A DNA stretch of 64,000 nt. Source: Hermodice carunculata (lineage: Eukaryota > Annelida > Polychaeta > Eunicida > Amphinomidae). The notes under the pieces are model-generated. The model had not been told where the DNA came from and made no database searches. It saw only the letters and a list, made by a program, of their open reading frames with translations. Location: NCBI GenBank assembly GCA_964020975.1, contig OZ026615.1, positions 80,476,962-80,540,961 on the forward strand. The letters run 5' to 3'. The stretch's first letter is position 1; each line of letters opens with the position of its first letter. Position numbers and translations under genes: made by a program. Shown here one piece after another: positions 22,022 through 33,316 of the stretch.

Positions 22022-24760
22022 CGCAGGAGTCAGAGTGGACTTCGGGAGATATTCACAATGAGGCCTTATCTTACACACAGATCCAGAAAGAACTGCATGT
22101 CCAGAAGTAGGCCGTGGTCCTCAGACCCCAGGAGCCAATCGTCCCGATAGATGTGCAACAGAATCCCTTGCCAGTGTCACAAAGGCTGCTACCTTGTTCA
22201 TGACCCGAGTAAAGAAGAGCCGTGCCGGTGCCAGGCCAAACGCGACAGCTTGGAACTAAAACACTCTTCCGCCAACCATAAAGCTCAGAAAAGAAATTCT
22301 GAGACCAGGGTGCTATGGAAATGTGAAAATATGCATCTTTCAAGTCATTTGAGGTTGCCCGATCACTCTGTGGCATCATCGCCATGATGGTGGACGGGGT
22401 CTGCATCTTGAAGTGTTGCACTACAAGATAAGTATTGAGACGCGACAGGTTGATCACAAGTCTGTGCTCGCCATCCCTTTTCAGCCCTAAAAAGAGACGA
22501 CTAAAAGTCCAGGGAACATAGAACACTGGTTAGATGGCCTGTTTGTCCACAAGCTTCTGCACAGCCTCGCATAAGAGCTTCCATTCCCCCTCTCTGCAAA
22601 GCACAAAAGAGAAGGGACTCATGAAAGAGAAGGAGGATTGCTCTCTCGGCCAACTCCAGCGAGTAACCGTGACGAAGGATATCTCTGACAAAAGAGTCAT
22701 CCATTATGCAATCCCATTGGTTGGCAAACTACACTAGTAGTCCGCCGACCAATCCTTGCTAAGAAGGCGGAGAGGGATCAAAGATCAGTGGTCTCACAGA
22801 GGCCTCGGAGGACTGACACGTCCCTGGGGACGAGGCGGCAGATTCTGGCTGCCCAGAGCATCAGATGAACCCCACCTTGAAGGCTGACCACCCTTCTTAG
22901 CCTGCTTCGACCTCTGCTGCTGCTGCTGCTGCCACAGGCCATGCCACACCAGGCTGACAGGAGGAAAAGGACACCTTTGTCGACTTTGCATCTGACAGCA
23001 ATGCCTCATCAAGAGACTTCTGCCCCCTCTCTTTGGCCATATTGTCCACCCTTTTTCAAGAAGGGTGACCAAGCGCTGCCCGAACAGCCCTGGACCAAAA
23101 GATTCAAAGGTCAACTAGTAAGCAGCTTTGCTTAATGGCGCCGGGAGGTTGGCCACCAAGAAAAGCACATTATGCCGCACTAATATAACATTAGCTCCAA
23201 GGGTAGTCGTTCCAGGGAGCATATGCCCCACGGCATGGCCTTGAGACTGCTCAAGGCCAGCAAGGTCTCCACCAAACGTTTCTAGAAGGTGTATGGTGGT
23301 ACACCCTCAACAGTCAAGGAAAGAGCCCATGATTGACATGATCCCATCGCCAAAGCAATGAGAGGGGCAGGGTGACGAACTCCGTCTCCTTGACGGTGCA
23401 GTCCTGTAAGGGAGCATCAACCATGGCAGGAGAGAAGTTGTACATGGACTGAATCGTCCGTTACAGCTCCAACCTCGGCTTTGGCTTGGCCAGCAACCGT
23501 CCGGGGACTAGGCCATCCTCGAAGGCTCTAGCTTCTGTCGTGTCGCTTGACCAAGTAAACTCAGCTGATAGCTCAGCGAACTTCCCAGCTACAAAGGTAG
23601 AGAACGGCACCTCCAACTTTAGGGCCATCTCCACCCCGTCCACCGACATTGGCCCAGTCCTGAGCTGCGCCACTGTGGGCTGTAGGACCACCTCCCTGAG
23701 AAGGGTTTCCAGCATGAATACGACATTCACCTGAAACACAGAACACGGCTTTTCTGCCTTAGAGGGAGACCGGTCAACCCAATCTGCAACTTCCTCGGCT
23801 GAATCCGACAACTGAAGGACTTTTGCCCACTCAGCATTGCCAAGAAGTGGCCATGACTTGGCCTCCTTTTCGCTCCACGCCACGTGGGAGAAAAAAGAGC
23901 TCCCTTCTTCTGCCTCAGAGTCCTAAATACGGAAGTCTGAGCAGCCGAGGTCAAGGATGTACTTGGCCGAGGGACAATCTTCCAATCTTCCAGGTTGTCC
24001 CCTGATCCAAAAAGCAAATCCTTGAGTCGGTCTTCCTCAGTCTTTGCCTCAGTGTCCGGCTTAGGTTCCCTCACTGCGGTAACCTCAGCAGTCAGCGTCT
24101 CAGACTCAGCACCATAATGAGACTGCAGCTCTTCCCAGGCATGGAGAGTCTTAGGGGGCAAAACACCCGACTGGCATGCACTAGGCGAATAGGCCTAGGC
24201 GCCGGGGGAGTGACAGTTGCGGCGATTAATTTCCATTGGGGTGGAGGAAGATCCCAGAGCCTCCAAATCCGCCTGATCAGCTCCCATGGTGGGACTAGGC
24301 GCTCAGAGAACTTCTCCGCGTGCCACTGTACCACCCTCCAGTAAGGGAGCCACTGAGGGAGGCACCTGTCTCTCCCCAGCTGGCAAAATGCCTGAACCGC
24401 GGTTCTGGAGTTCCACCTTCCCATCTGGAGGAGAAGAGGAGAGGTGTCCGTGTTGCCTGTTCCTCTTCTTCTCCCTCCAATGGCAGGAGCGTGAATGCCC
24501 ACGACAGGGCGCGGGTGGCAGGGGAGAGACCGGCTGTGAGGCTGACCCCTCACCCCCCGCCCCAAGTGACTGTGATGGCCGAGTCCTCGCCACAGAGAAC
24601 TATCATGCCATCCGAACGCGGTTCCTCAAGGGGCCCAGGATTGTACGCAGCCACCACAGAGAGCTTAGTGGTGGCCACCACCCAAACCACACTAGCCACT
24701 TTGGGCTTTGGTGCGGTCGACTCCGAAGAGTTTCTTTGACATTGATTTCAGTTTTGACTG
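22022..24760 (-). mobile_element. DIRS-like retroelement fossil A
   Basis: This is a second minus-strand fossil of the same broad family as B. A gag-like region occupies about 24565-23460 (LHAWEELQSHYGAESE, EEVADWVDRSPSKAEK). A reverse transcriptase trace occupies about 22530-22071, with FLGLKRDGEHRLVINLSRLN and DLKDAYFHISIAPWS. The RNase H and recombinase parts are missing. It is broken, with several disruptions plus truncation at both ends. The gag-like regions of A and B resemble each other but are clearly diverged, so they are separate insertions. Confidence 0.7.
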
Positions 24761-24827
24761 CTACTGGCCTTGCCTAGTCTTAATTTATAGATACAAACAG
24801 TATACATACATACGTCCCTACATGTGT

Positions 24828-24882
24828 ACATACATACATACATACATACATACATACATACATACATACATACATACATACT
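24828..24882. repeat. CATA microsatellite
   Basis: About thirteen CATA units. A few more short ones follow at 25020-25060 before the ADCY10 exon end. Confidence 0.95.
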
Positions 24883-25104
24883 TTAACAAAGAAAAATATG
24901 TAAAAATAGTTTACATATAATGCCTTATTTCTGAATCACACTCTGGATCAAAATTGCCCATTTAATCTGAATAGATTAGTAAATGTACCACAAAATTCTC
25001 TCAATACATAAAACATAATACATGCATGCATATGTAGATACATACATACATATAAAAATCCATATACATAGTATCACAAAAAATGTGTAGAAAAAAATGC
25101 ATAC

Positions 25105-25270
25105 TTAATGCCTTGCTTCTGAACTTCCTGAATCACACCTTGGATCATTCGGGTTTTGCCTACCCCTGCATCACCTGCCAATACAATGATGCTTCTCTGT
25201 CCACCTTTTTTCACATTTCTTTGCATTAACTTCACTTCATCTAAGACCTGCTGCATTTCTTCAGCTCTCC
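25105..25270 (-). CDS. ADCY10: ADCY10 exon: P-loop (Walker A) of NTPase domain
   Basis: This 166-bp exon encodes RAEEMQQVLDEVKLM, then SIIVLAGDAGVGKTRMIQG and VIQEVQKQGIK. GDAGVGKT is a canonical Walker A motif (GxxxxGKT); human sAC has the variant GLPGYGKS at the same place after LLGR. The NTPase domain belongs to the STAND/AAA-like ATPases and follows the two cyclase domains in sAC. The acceptor is CTTTCAG and the donor is AA|GTATGC. The open frame continues past the donor for a few codons, but the downstream residues do not match and the phase of the next exon requires splicing here. Confidence 0.9.
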
Positions 25271-26565
25271 CTGAAAGTGGATTATAATCATGCAACTTCA
25301 AGAAACAAACAGCTTTATTAATCATAGTGTTCAACATTAAAATCCTACCCAAAAAGTTCTGGTGTTATAATTTGGAAACTTCTGCAAGTTCATTTTCACA
25401 CCAGTCTATGTTTTACAAATAACATTCCAAGTTCTCGGGAGCCATTTTATCAACAAACCAATGTAGACTCCAGAACTCACAACTCATTTATTTTAGCCAA
25501 TCAATTCAGTTATGTTATCAATATGAAGATACATGTATACATTAATGTATATTGATGTGGCTAGGGCGACTCCTATTAAGACAAATCCATGTCACTCTCA
25601 AAGAGCCACCCTTAAGCCTTAAACAATTGAAACAATGTAGATGGCAATTACTTACCCATGAATGTCGAAAGAAATTAAGATATAATACAAATTACACACA
25701 CAATGTGGGTTGGAAAATATGATTATTGATCTTTTTGACAAACATGGCAGTTATGTATATTACAACTATGTTGATAATTATTCAAAAAATTATTCTTAAT
25801 ATACAGCTAAAAACCTTGTAAACTATGACTATGTATTTTTCTGTAACATTACTATCTGTTTGATTCATGACAATTGGAATGTCAAAGATTAAACTTTGTT
25901 TTGCAAAGATCTTATTGACTCTGTTAATATAAAGAACCCACAGACACTTTTTGGTTACCATTCCAAACCTACATGTACTTTGATCAAGAAAACTTTTTCT
26001 TGATAATTACATATAACCCAGCTCTTCCACCAATTAGAGAAATAAATAAACAATAATTACACCATATTTATAATATCTATCGAAAATAGAAGCCAAGCCC
26101 CCTGAAACTTGGACCCATATGCTGGCCCTCAAACACTCTTTGCTATCTATATATGACCAAATTCATAATGCCACGCCCCGAATATAACTGACTATGCATG
26201 TTTTTCATATTTTCAGGTTTCAAATCTACCCAAAATCGATCATTTTTTACATGCACACGTCACATCTTACGACGACCCACATTCTTCACATACCAAAGTG
26301 ATTTGATGTTGAGGGGAGTAAATGAAAATTTCCCACAACCAAGTGACCACCCTACCAAATAGTGAAGTGACTAATCTATCAGACTATATTCATGAAACTG
26401 GCTTTAAAGACTAATTTATATCATTTTTTATCGCTTTTCGTAACATTCCTTTAGGGTTTATAACTCCCGCAAAATTCTACAAGTAGTTACTGGGAATTCC
26501 TAGGATTATTCCTATTCCTCATGGCTTTGTGTGATTAAAAAAAATTACAGCAAAAGCAAGTCAGA
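25271..26565. other. ADCY10 intron, AT-rich, no feature seen
   Basis: AT-rich sequence between the exon acceptor at 25271 and the repeat at 26568. No exon-like or repeat structure was recognised. Confidence 0.5.
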
Positions 26566-27470
26566 AACAAGGGGACTATGACAGTCCTGTGTTCAGCTGA
26601 CCTTAGATGCACAGGCTGAAGTGGTCCTGTGACCTTCAGAATAATATCAAGGTCACCTTTCTTTAAGCCTATCATCACAGTTTGCAATATCATTCTTCAC
26701 ACATAAGAGTTCAGGAGTCATCATCTGTAAGTGAAAAGTGGCAGGATCCACTATCACCAAGATATAAGCAAATATGTCAGTTTGACCTTTCAAAGTCATT
26801 CAAGGTCAAAATTAACAACACTAAACAGAACCCCCATACATACTTTTCCAGTACTGTTTAACAGTAACCATGGGCATAGACTGCACCACTACCAAGATAT
26901 ATGGCAAAATGTTAGTTTGACCTTTCAAGGTCACTCCAGGTCAAAATTACCAACATCAAAAGAAACCCCATGGGTAATCTCCTGTTAATGGAATAGGAAA
27001 TGGGAAAGGTATATGACTGAATATGTCAGCATTGTTACAATAGGGATAGCAACAATTGTGACATATTGGCTCGTATCTCAACAATGGTGGATCCTAGGCC
27101 CATGGTTACTGTTAAACAATACTAGGAAAGTAGCTTGAAGGTTTCTTTCAGTGTTGTGAATCTTGATTTTGAGTGACCTTGACAAGTCAAACTGACCTAC
27201 TTGCTTCCATCTACGTATTATGATGGCTCCTAAGCTCAAGGTTGATCCCAACAACTCTAAGAAATTGCATGGCTTCTGTGACCTTGAAAATGAGTTAAAG
27301 GTCACCAATGTAATCAGGTCAAGAAACAGTGACAATGTACAATTGAGGTAAATTTGAGCTTGATGTGGCCTGTGAATCATGAGATATTGTGCTTGCAAGG
27401 ATTTTGCTTCAGACAGTAAAAAACCAAGAGCATGAATGTGTGTGTGTGTTTGTGTGTGTGTGCATGTGTG
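26566..27470. repeat. AACAAGGGG-family repeat with internal echoes
   Basis: The head is AACAAGGGGACTATGACAGT, a hairpin GGACTATGACAGTCC, then TTCAGCTGACCTTAG. The body repeats ACCAAGATATA..AAAT, GTTTGACCTTTCAAGGTCA and AGGTCAAAATTA units near 26756-26840 and 26893-26960, and inverted versions near 27160-27210. A TG tract closes it at 27437-27470. Confidence 0.6.
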
Positions 27471-27637
27471 TCTGTATGGTGGGGTACATATAAAAACACA
27501 GAAAATAAGTTGTCAGTTAGAACAGCCTGCAATGGACTGTAAAGTCAGTTAGCTGGCAGACATTTTTTCTGAACATGTACATGTACTTTTCGGACAGCTC
27601 CTACCTCAAACCAAAAGTGAACTTTGTGAACACATAC

Positions 27638-27690
27638 CCAATAAGGCATTGTCTTCTTCAGCTTTCTCTGTAGATACCCTTACAGGTTGT
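27638..27690 (-). CDS. ADCY10: ADCY10 exon: cyclase-NTPase linker
   Basis: This 53-bp exon reads QPVRVSTEKAEEDNALLG once joined to its neighbours. It has a TTTCCAG acceptor and a G|GTATGT donor. Its opening A completes the CA left by the exon at 41514, giving Gln. Its final G completes GGG (Gly) with the next exon and so forms LLGR, the linker motif that human sAC shows as PLLGRNKE just before the NTPase domain. It is too short to identify by similarity alone. The call rests on both phases fitting and on LLGR arising exactly at the junction. The intron upstream is 13.8 kb and holds DIRS-like fossils B and C and the LINE. Confidence 0.8.
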
Positions 27691-28560
27691 CTGGAAAGAA
27701 AAGAAAACAACATGTCTGTAAAATCAACTTTTATGTATTTGTTACATGAAGATATCAAAACCCTAGCTGTTCTTTAATTGTTCCAGAGAATATACCAATG
27801 GAATTTTTAGGAATTTTTTATGTAAAAACCTCTGGGTGACTTTATGCTATTAGATATTTCCCAGAGTTTGATGCATTCCACAAAAGAATTTTCAGTTTAG
27901 AATGAGTTCTTACCCTGGGGTTTAAATAATTGCCATCCTGGATATGCTTATATGTTCTCCACTATGGTATCACCAATTGTCATTAGCTAAAATGCATAGT
28001 GCACAGCTGGGGCAACTGGTTAGAGGGACCTGAACCTGTCACGCTGATTTAACAGATCTAAGGAGTAAAGCAGTTAAAAAGTCCATTTAGATCAATTTTC
28101 AAGACACACAAGGGCAACCATGCCTGCATACAATTGTAAAAAGTCAGGCTGTAATACTAACACATGGAAATTTTATTTGGATAAGTATCTTTGAATTCAT
28201 GGAGTTAAGAGTCCATAGCTCCAAGGGTATGCAAATCAACACATTCTTTTGTAGTTGGTACCTGGCTTCCCAAGATCATGAAGATATTTCTTGAGACCAG
28301 GACTTAACTTTTAGAAACATCTATCACTAGGCCTGTTGATGTAAATTTTAAAATGACAGACTTAAAAATCAAGCCCTGGGTCTTGGGGCCACCTATACTA
28401 TGTCTGTACAGTCCTCCAGAAATCAGGTGATTAAAAATGTTTGGATGTGCATTCTAAGCTCTATTCCATTTTAATTTGCAAGCAAGAAGTAAATGAAACT
28501 AAAATTTTAACACACTGCCAAAGCAAAGATGAAGTGTTTTCAATGTAAAACTATCATTGA
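27691..28560. other. ADCY10 intron, no feature seen
   Basis: Ordinary AT-rich sequence upstream of the short exon at 27690. No exon or repeat was recognised. Confidence 0.5.
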
Positions 28561-29620
28561 GAAACAATACTTACCATTGGTCACATAAGTTGGTCTCCTT
28601 GCACTTAAGGTGCTTTGCTGGAGTCCCTGTAAAAATTTTGAGGGTCCAGTGCTGTCTCCATGCTTATCTTTCACTGCCATCCAGGCCCTGTGGCGTGGCA
28701 CAGCATTCCTGGTGGTAGTAATGCATAAAAGCAAGCATGCACAATTCAGTTTCCTACTTTGGCCTCCATTTGTAACGGTATTGTTGGAAGCTCCCTGTTT
28801 TTTCTTACCTTTTCGGTACTCTTGTTTCTTTTTCCAACATGTGGTAGCCAGTAGGTTTTCTGGGAAACTGATCCTATCAGTGGCATAGGCAGTCCAGGTT
28901 CACGAGTCATGGATGTGGATGGGGAGTCGGGACGCCAACCACCTGAGGATGACTGTCCTGCATGTGTAGCAGCAACATTTTCTGCACTGAGGTGAGTTCA
29001 TTTGTTGAAGGAAGACTTCTCAGTGGCAAAGTCCATCAAGCAGATACATGTCAGATCTGTGAGTGTGAGGTCAGTGTTCCTTGCAGGGGGCCACTGCATG
29101 GTCCTCGATTAGAGGCAGGCAACCTTGAGGTTGAGTGCCAGGCCTCTGCTAGCGTGCCCAGGCCTCACAGCCAGGGGCAAACTGGTCCTAGAATTGAGGC
29201 TCGCATTGGGGGGGGGGGGGTCACCAATCAGGCCACACCTTGCACCCAGGCTCAGACTGGTCCTTGCGTCAAGGTTCATCATCGAATTGAAGTGCCATTG
29301 GGGGAGGCACAGCCTTCCAGGGATTCTCCGTGGACTGTGGTTGGCAGTTCCTGTTCTAGGGTCCCCTCCACATCCACAAGAGCTCAAGTGAATGGATCTG
29401 TGGTGAGTGGCCCCTCTCATCTTGTTTGTCCTATCGCGGGCAGTGTGTCGGTAGTTCGTCGTCAGGATGGAACCTTGGTTATCACTAGAGTACCAAGGGG
29501 GGAAGGAAGCCAGCGGTTGCAGCAGGTATAGAGCTCAGGTGACGCCTTCGGCATCATTAGCCGAAGAGCCTGATCTGGCTCAGACCTGGACATTGTCACT
29601 GAGAGTGACAACCCAAAAAC
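28561..29620 (+). mobile_element. DIRS-like retroelement fossil C, 5' fragment
   Basis: This is a plus-strand fragment. Its first 300 bp match the terminal region of fossil B on the opposite strand: TTGGTCTCC..GCACTTAAGGTG, GGGTCCAGTGCTG, and CAGTTTCCTACT followed by CTTACCTTTTCGGTACTC occur in the same order. The following 700 bp hold a Pro/Gly/Ser-rich gag-like reading with two short Cys clusters and no RT. It is truncated and broken. It lies in opposite orientation to B about 1.2 kb away, so B and C form a long-range inverted arrangement. Confidence 0.6.
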
Positions 29621-30856
29621 CTGTCAAGTGCTTACTCACTTGCGCAACGAGCGACATGCATGATTGAACATGCCTGGGCTCCGTTATTTTTGCGATTCGT
29701 TCCAAGTGACTAACACTAAATTGGTCAAAAATTGCATTATTTATATTTTTGTGCATTTTCTACTTCAATGTACGTGAAAAATTCAATGCCGTAGGCAGTG
29801 TCAAGAGTCTGATCTAAAGTGTGGTCACTTTTTTTATCAAGCAACATGAGCGTGCCAAGCGGGTGTAAACAGGCATGCCCCCTGGCATGATTTTCCGCTA
29901 TGTATTGTCTATTTTTTCTGTCCGTTGATCATGAATTTAATGACCATCTTGTTCTGTCATACAGATTTGTTCCAGTCAATAATTTTTATAATAGAAACAA
30001 AAATATTTTTTAAAAACATCAATAACGGATGCATCAGAGACAGCAATCAACAACACATCCTCATTGTGTTTATGGTTATGCAGTTCTTCACTTCATCACC
30101 GTCCTGTCTGCATATTTTCCTTGCCTTTCAAAGAAATTGTCACTCCTGACTTAATCTGTGTTATGATTTGTTCAATCAAAGGCTTTTTGTGAAAATATAA
30201 GGTGTAAATTTTGCATCTTGGTCCACTAATCTTTGCGTGAATACAACTCATTCACCTTCCCAGCATTGTGGCCATGACACAGGCACATGGGTAAGAACGA
30301 GTTTGACTGGACAGTGAGCAACACGTGATCAAATCCACCCAATGACGAGCCGGAAATGTCCTAAGCACTTTTTAATGAGGTAAAATGATGTCTAGATTGC
30401 CATTTTGGGCCATTTTTGGAGGGATACCCAAGGAATATATTTTTTTAGCCTATAAGACAGCTTCTTGCATAGAAAGAGAAAAATCTAAGGATTCCAGCAG
30501 TATAAAACATAATGGCAGACGATGTAAAACATTGTGACCGCAAAGGTGCAAAGTCTCTAAGTTTTGTGGGTAAATTTACAGTTGTATCATTCAAAATGTC
30601 ATGAAAAACGGGCAGTTGTTGGCTTTGATAACCCATTCCATTTGATAAAAATAATATATTTTTTTAGTGCAAAATTGAAATAGCCATCTGCAAGTATTGA
30701 AGTCTGTCTATGATAAAATGCACACCCCTGCAGGTAAATAAACATTGCTGGCCAGTAGGAAGCTGATGAAGCTTGGCTTGCGTTGCGCGCAGCTGGACTC
30801 AGCAATGGTTGCAAAGGATGTTCACCTACATTTCGAGTGTGCTCAAACACGGCGTG
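29621..30856. other. intron sequence between DIRS-like fossils, no feature seen
   Basis: AT-rich sequence lying between fossil C and the truncated recombinase end of fossil B. No coding or repeat signal was recognised. Confidence 0.45.
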
Positions 30857-31610
30857 CTAGGGGTTAATAAGAGCCCGAAACACCACAGAGAGATACCAGT
30901 TGGGCACAAGATTATGCTGTACTGGATGATCCCTGTAGAAACTGTTCACAAGTCCACAGAGGAAAGGGTCCATCCCTAAACTCTGTCCCCTGGTCTTCAG
31001 GGTTCCTGCAATGGCAGACTTGTATCCCTTGATACAAACCTTCAAGTACCCTTCTTCATCAAACCAAACGGAAGTCCACAACCAGTTGGACTGATGCCTC
31101 CCAAGGCAAACAGTCCTTGGACGCACACCAAGAAGCAAACTTGTTCCCCCTTGAGTCGTAAGTCTTCAAAAAGGACTGAAAAAACTTTCTCCAGGCAACT
31201 TGTTTAGCCACTTCCTTAGAGGGATGGCTAATATAATGCTCTTGGCCGTAGTCACCAGACATGAAGCCTGAGAAACTGACGATTGCAGTGGAACCTGTTG
31301 GATTTTGGTTGCTTCAGCAGTTGAGGGAGAAGAGGCAGTGGTCGGGGAGGCTCTACACTCAACTCCAACGAACACTCCCTCTTGGGCCACCACAGGCCCA
31401 TGAGAAGGACTTCATACTGCTCCTCCTGAATCTTGCGAAGAACCTTCAGCAAGAGTGGGGTCAGAGGAAAGCCATACACCCATTCCCTGCCACGAAATCG
31501 ACATGGCATCTGTTGCCCATGTCAACTCATTGGGGAACAGGGATACAAAGGTGTTGATCTTGGAACTGATGGCGCTGCCAGACACTGCCAGGACATGACA
31601 AGCTGTGTCC
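30857..31610 (-). mobile_element. DIRS-like fossil B, 3' part with tyrosine recombinase start
   Basis: This is the continuation of fossil B on the far side of the LINE. It shows the post-RNase H block with VYGFPLTPLLLKVLRKIQEE, then the N-terminal half of a tyrosine recombinase (EEGYLKVCIKGYKSAIAGTL and LVPNWYLSVVFRAL). This order (RT, RNase H, then recombinase) is what separates DIRS elements from LTR elements with an integrase. The catalytic recombinase half is not present, so the element is truncated as well as broken. Confidence 0.7.
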
Positions 31611-31916
31611 AGAAAATCTCTATTTCATGTGAGTAACCCATCAGAGAGACAATCCAAAATTAGTGCATTTTGCTGCTGAAAGCGCCGAGAAGGCTGTGGA
31701 AATAACATTGTGGTCTATCACCTCTGGTATAATTTATGTACCTGTTTTCAATCTACTCAACATGCATGATTCCAGACCAACAGCATATCTGCCATATCCA
31801 GTAAATGCATGGGGCGCTCAGCCTACCATGACCAGCATTATGTAACTCCATTCAGAGGACTTGGGCATTGTATACACCTTTGTTTATATCATTGTATACC
31901 CATGACCTGAACTCTG

Positions 31917-32048
31917 CGAACTGTGTTTCTGCACTGTAACATACACAGTGTTGAACTGTTGGAACTGTGTTTCTGCATTGTAACATACACAGTGTCGAAC
32001 TGTTGGAACTGTGTTTCTGCACTGTAACATACACAGTGCCGAACTGTT
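31917..32048 (+). repeat. three 44-bp tandem units in the LINE 5' leader
   Basis: Three consecutive units start at about 31917, 31961 and 32005. Each begins GAACTGTGTTTCTGCAYTG and ends GAACTGTTG, with only a few substitutions between them. They end about 40 bp before the ORF1 start codon. Tandem monomers in a LINE 5' leader are known to carry promoter activity in other LINEs (mouse L1), so a promoter role here is an inference by analogy. Confidence 0.85.
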
Positions 32049-32086
32049 GAACTGAAAGTGAAGTAATTATAAGTCAAACTCAAAGC

Positions 32087-32860
32087 ATGTCTTCCAAGCA
32101 AGTAAAAGAAAAAAGTGGACGTTCTAGTTCTAGATTGGCCTCTAAATCTGAAGAAGAGGATTATCCTGCAGATGAAAGTGCAATGGTACTTGCAGTTATA
32201 GAGGCATTTTCAAATGAGCATGTGCTGACCAAACTAAGAAAGGTGCTGAACCCGAATCCCGATGAACTCTCTAATAAAATAAGCTCACTGATTGGTCACC
32301 ATTTTAAAATACTGCAGGATGAACTAAACAAAAAAGATGACACCATCAAAGAACTGCAAAAAACTGTTGATGACCTCACAACAAAATGTGATGAGCTGGA
32401 ACAATACTCCAGGAGAAATAATTTGAGAATTGCTGGAGTCAAGGAAACTGCCATGGAAAATACAGATGATCTAGTGTTAAAACTGGCTAATGATGCTCTG
32501 GAAGTTCCCCTCCTCTCATCGGAGATCGACCGTAGCCACCGCATTGGACCTCAGATTCCTGGAAAAACTCGGGACATCATCGTGAAGTTGACTTCTTACC
32601 GTTACAGGAAGAGTCTGATGCAACACAAAAAAAAACTCAAGACCAGTAAGCTAGATGACTTGGACACCTCACGCATTTATATAAATGATGACCTCACGAA
32701 ACGGCGCGCAAACCTTTACTACAAAACTCGACTCCTGAAGCAGAACGGCAAAATCAATGATGCATGGACAACTGATGGAAGAATTCTTATCAAGGACAAA
32801 GCAAATAGAATATTGCCAATCATCAGTGAGAAAGACTTGGCAAAACATGTTACTTTATAA
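32087..32860 (+). CDS. LINE ORF1 protein, coiled coil and RRM-like
   Basis: The 257-residue protein is open from ATG to stop. A Ser/Arg/Lys-rich head (residues 1-30) is followed by a helical heptad stretch (about 65-105) containing ILQDELNKKDDTIKELQKTV. Next comes ELEQYSRRNNLRIAGV, the signature opening of the RRM-like RNA-binding domain found in ORF1 proteins of L1, CR1 and L2 elements. The C-terminal part (about 140-257) is basic, with DIIVKLTSYRYRKSLM and INDDLTKRRANLYYKTR. The family protein trimerises through the coiled coil and coats element RNA as a chaperone. Nothing is visibly broken. Confidence 0.88.
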   Translation: MSSKQVKEKSGRSSSRLASKSEEEDYPADESAMVLAVIEAFSNEHVLTKLRKVLNPNPDELSNKISSLIGHHFKILQDELNKKDDTIKELQKTVDDLTTKCDELEQYSRRNNLRIAGVKETAMENTDDLVLKLANDALEVPLLSSEIDRSHRIGPQIPGKTRDIIVKLTSYRYRKSLMQHKKKLKTSKLDDLDTSRIYINDDLTKRRANLYYKTRLLKQNGKINDAWTTDGRILIKDKANRILPIISEKDLAKHVTL

Positions 32861-32893
32861 AAACGGACAGGTTACAATTCATATGTCTAACAT

Positions 32894-33316
32894 GTGTCTA
32901 TGATTTCAAATGTATTTTGCCCATGGTCCCTCCATATATTATATACACACATGACATCCCTTTACCCATTTTTTTCTCTACTATTTTGCATGTGGTTTTT
33001 GCTCTACTTAATCACAACACCTCCTCGCATCCCTTGGAATTCAAGAGATCTAACAAATAGTTTTACACCAGTAATCTCACAAAATATAGTATTTATACTA
33101 TTGATACATGCAACTTTTTTTCCCCACAAACCAATTCCAAATACATTTTATTTATGTATATATCAAGGGAGTTGCTCAACACAAAGAAGAAATAATATTC
33201 CATATTTACAGTACTTTTCTATAAAACTACATCATATTGCTTACAAGAAAACTGACATGATCATAGTTATCTTAGGTTTAATGGTAATTTTTCTTTTTCT
33301 CTTTGATAGTACATGA
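32894..33316 (+). CDS. hydrophobic ORF between LINE ORF1 and ORF2 (doubtful)
   Basis: A 140-residue frame starts 31 bp after ORF1 ends and stops in an ATGA overlap with the ORF2 start. It is rich in Phe, Leu and Ile and has at least three stretches that could span a membrane (about residues 22-42, 62-76 and 120-137). I recognise no family. The region is AT-rich and lies where LINEs usually have a spacer, so the hydrophobic composition may simply reflect base composition. The exact stop-start overlap is the only reason to list it. Confidence 0.2.
   Translation: MSMISNVFCPWSLHILYTHMTSLYPFFSLLFCMWFLLYLITTPPRIPWNSRDLTNSFTPVISQNIVFILLIHATFFPHKPIPNTFYLCIYQGSCSTQRRNNIPYLQYFSIKLHHIAYKKTDMIIVILGLMVIFLFLFDST

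Noticed and set aside
28540-28888. Coding exon around 28.6 kb
   Set aside because: The same sequence recurs inverted at the end of DIRS-like fossil B, so it is element terminal sequence.
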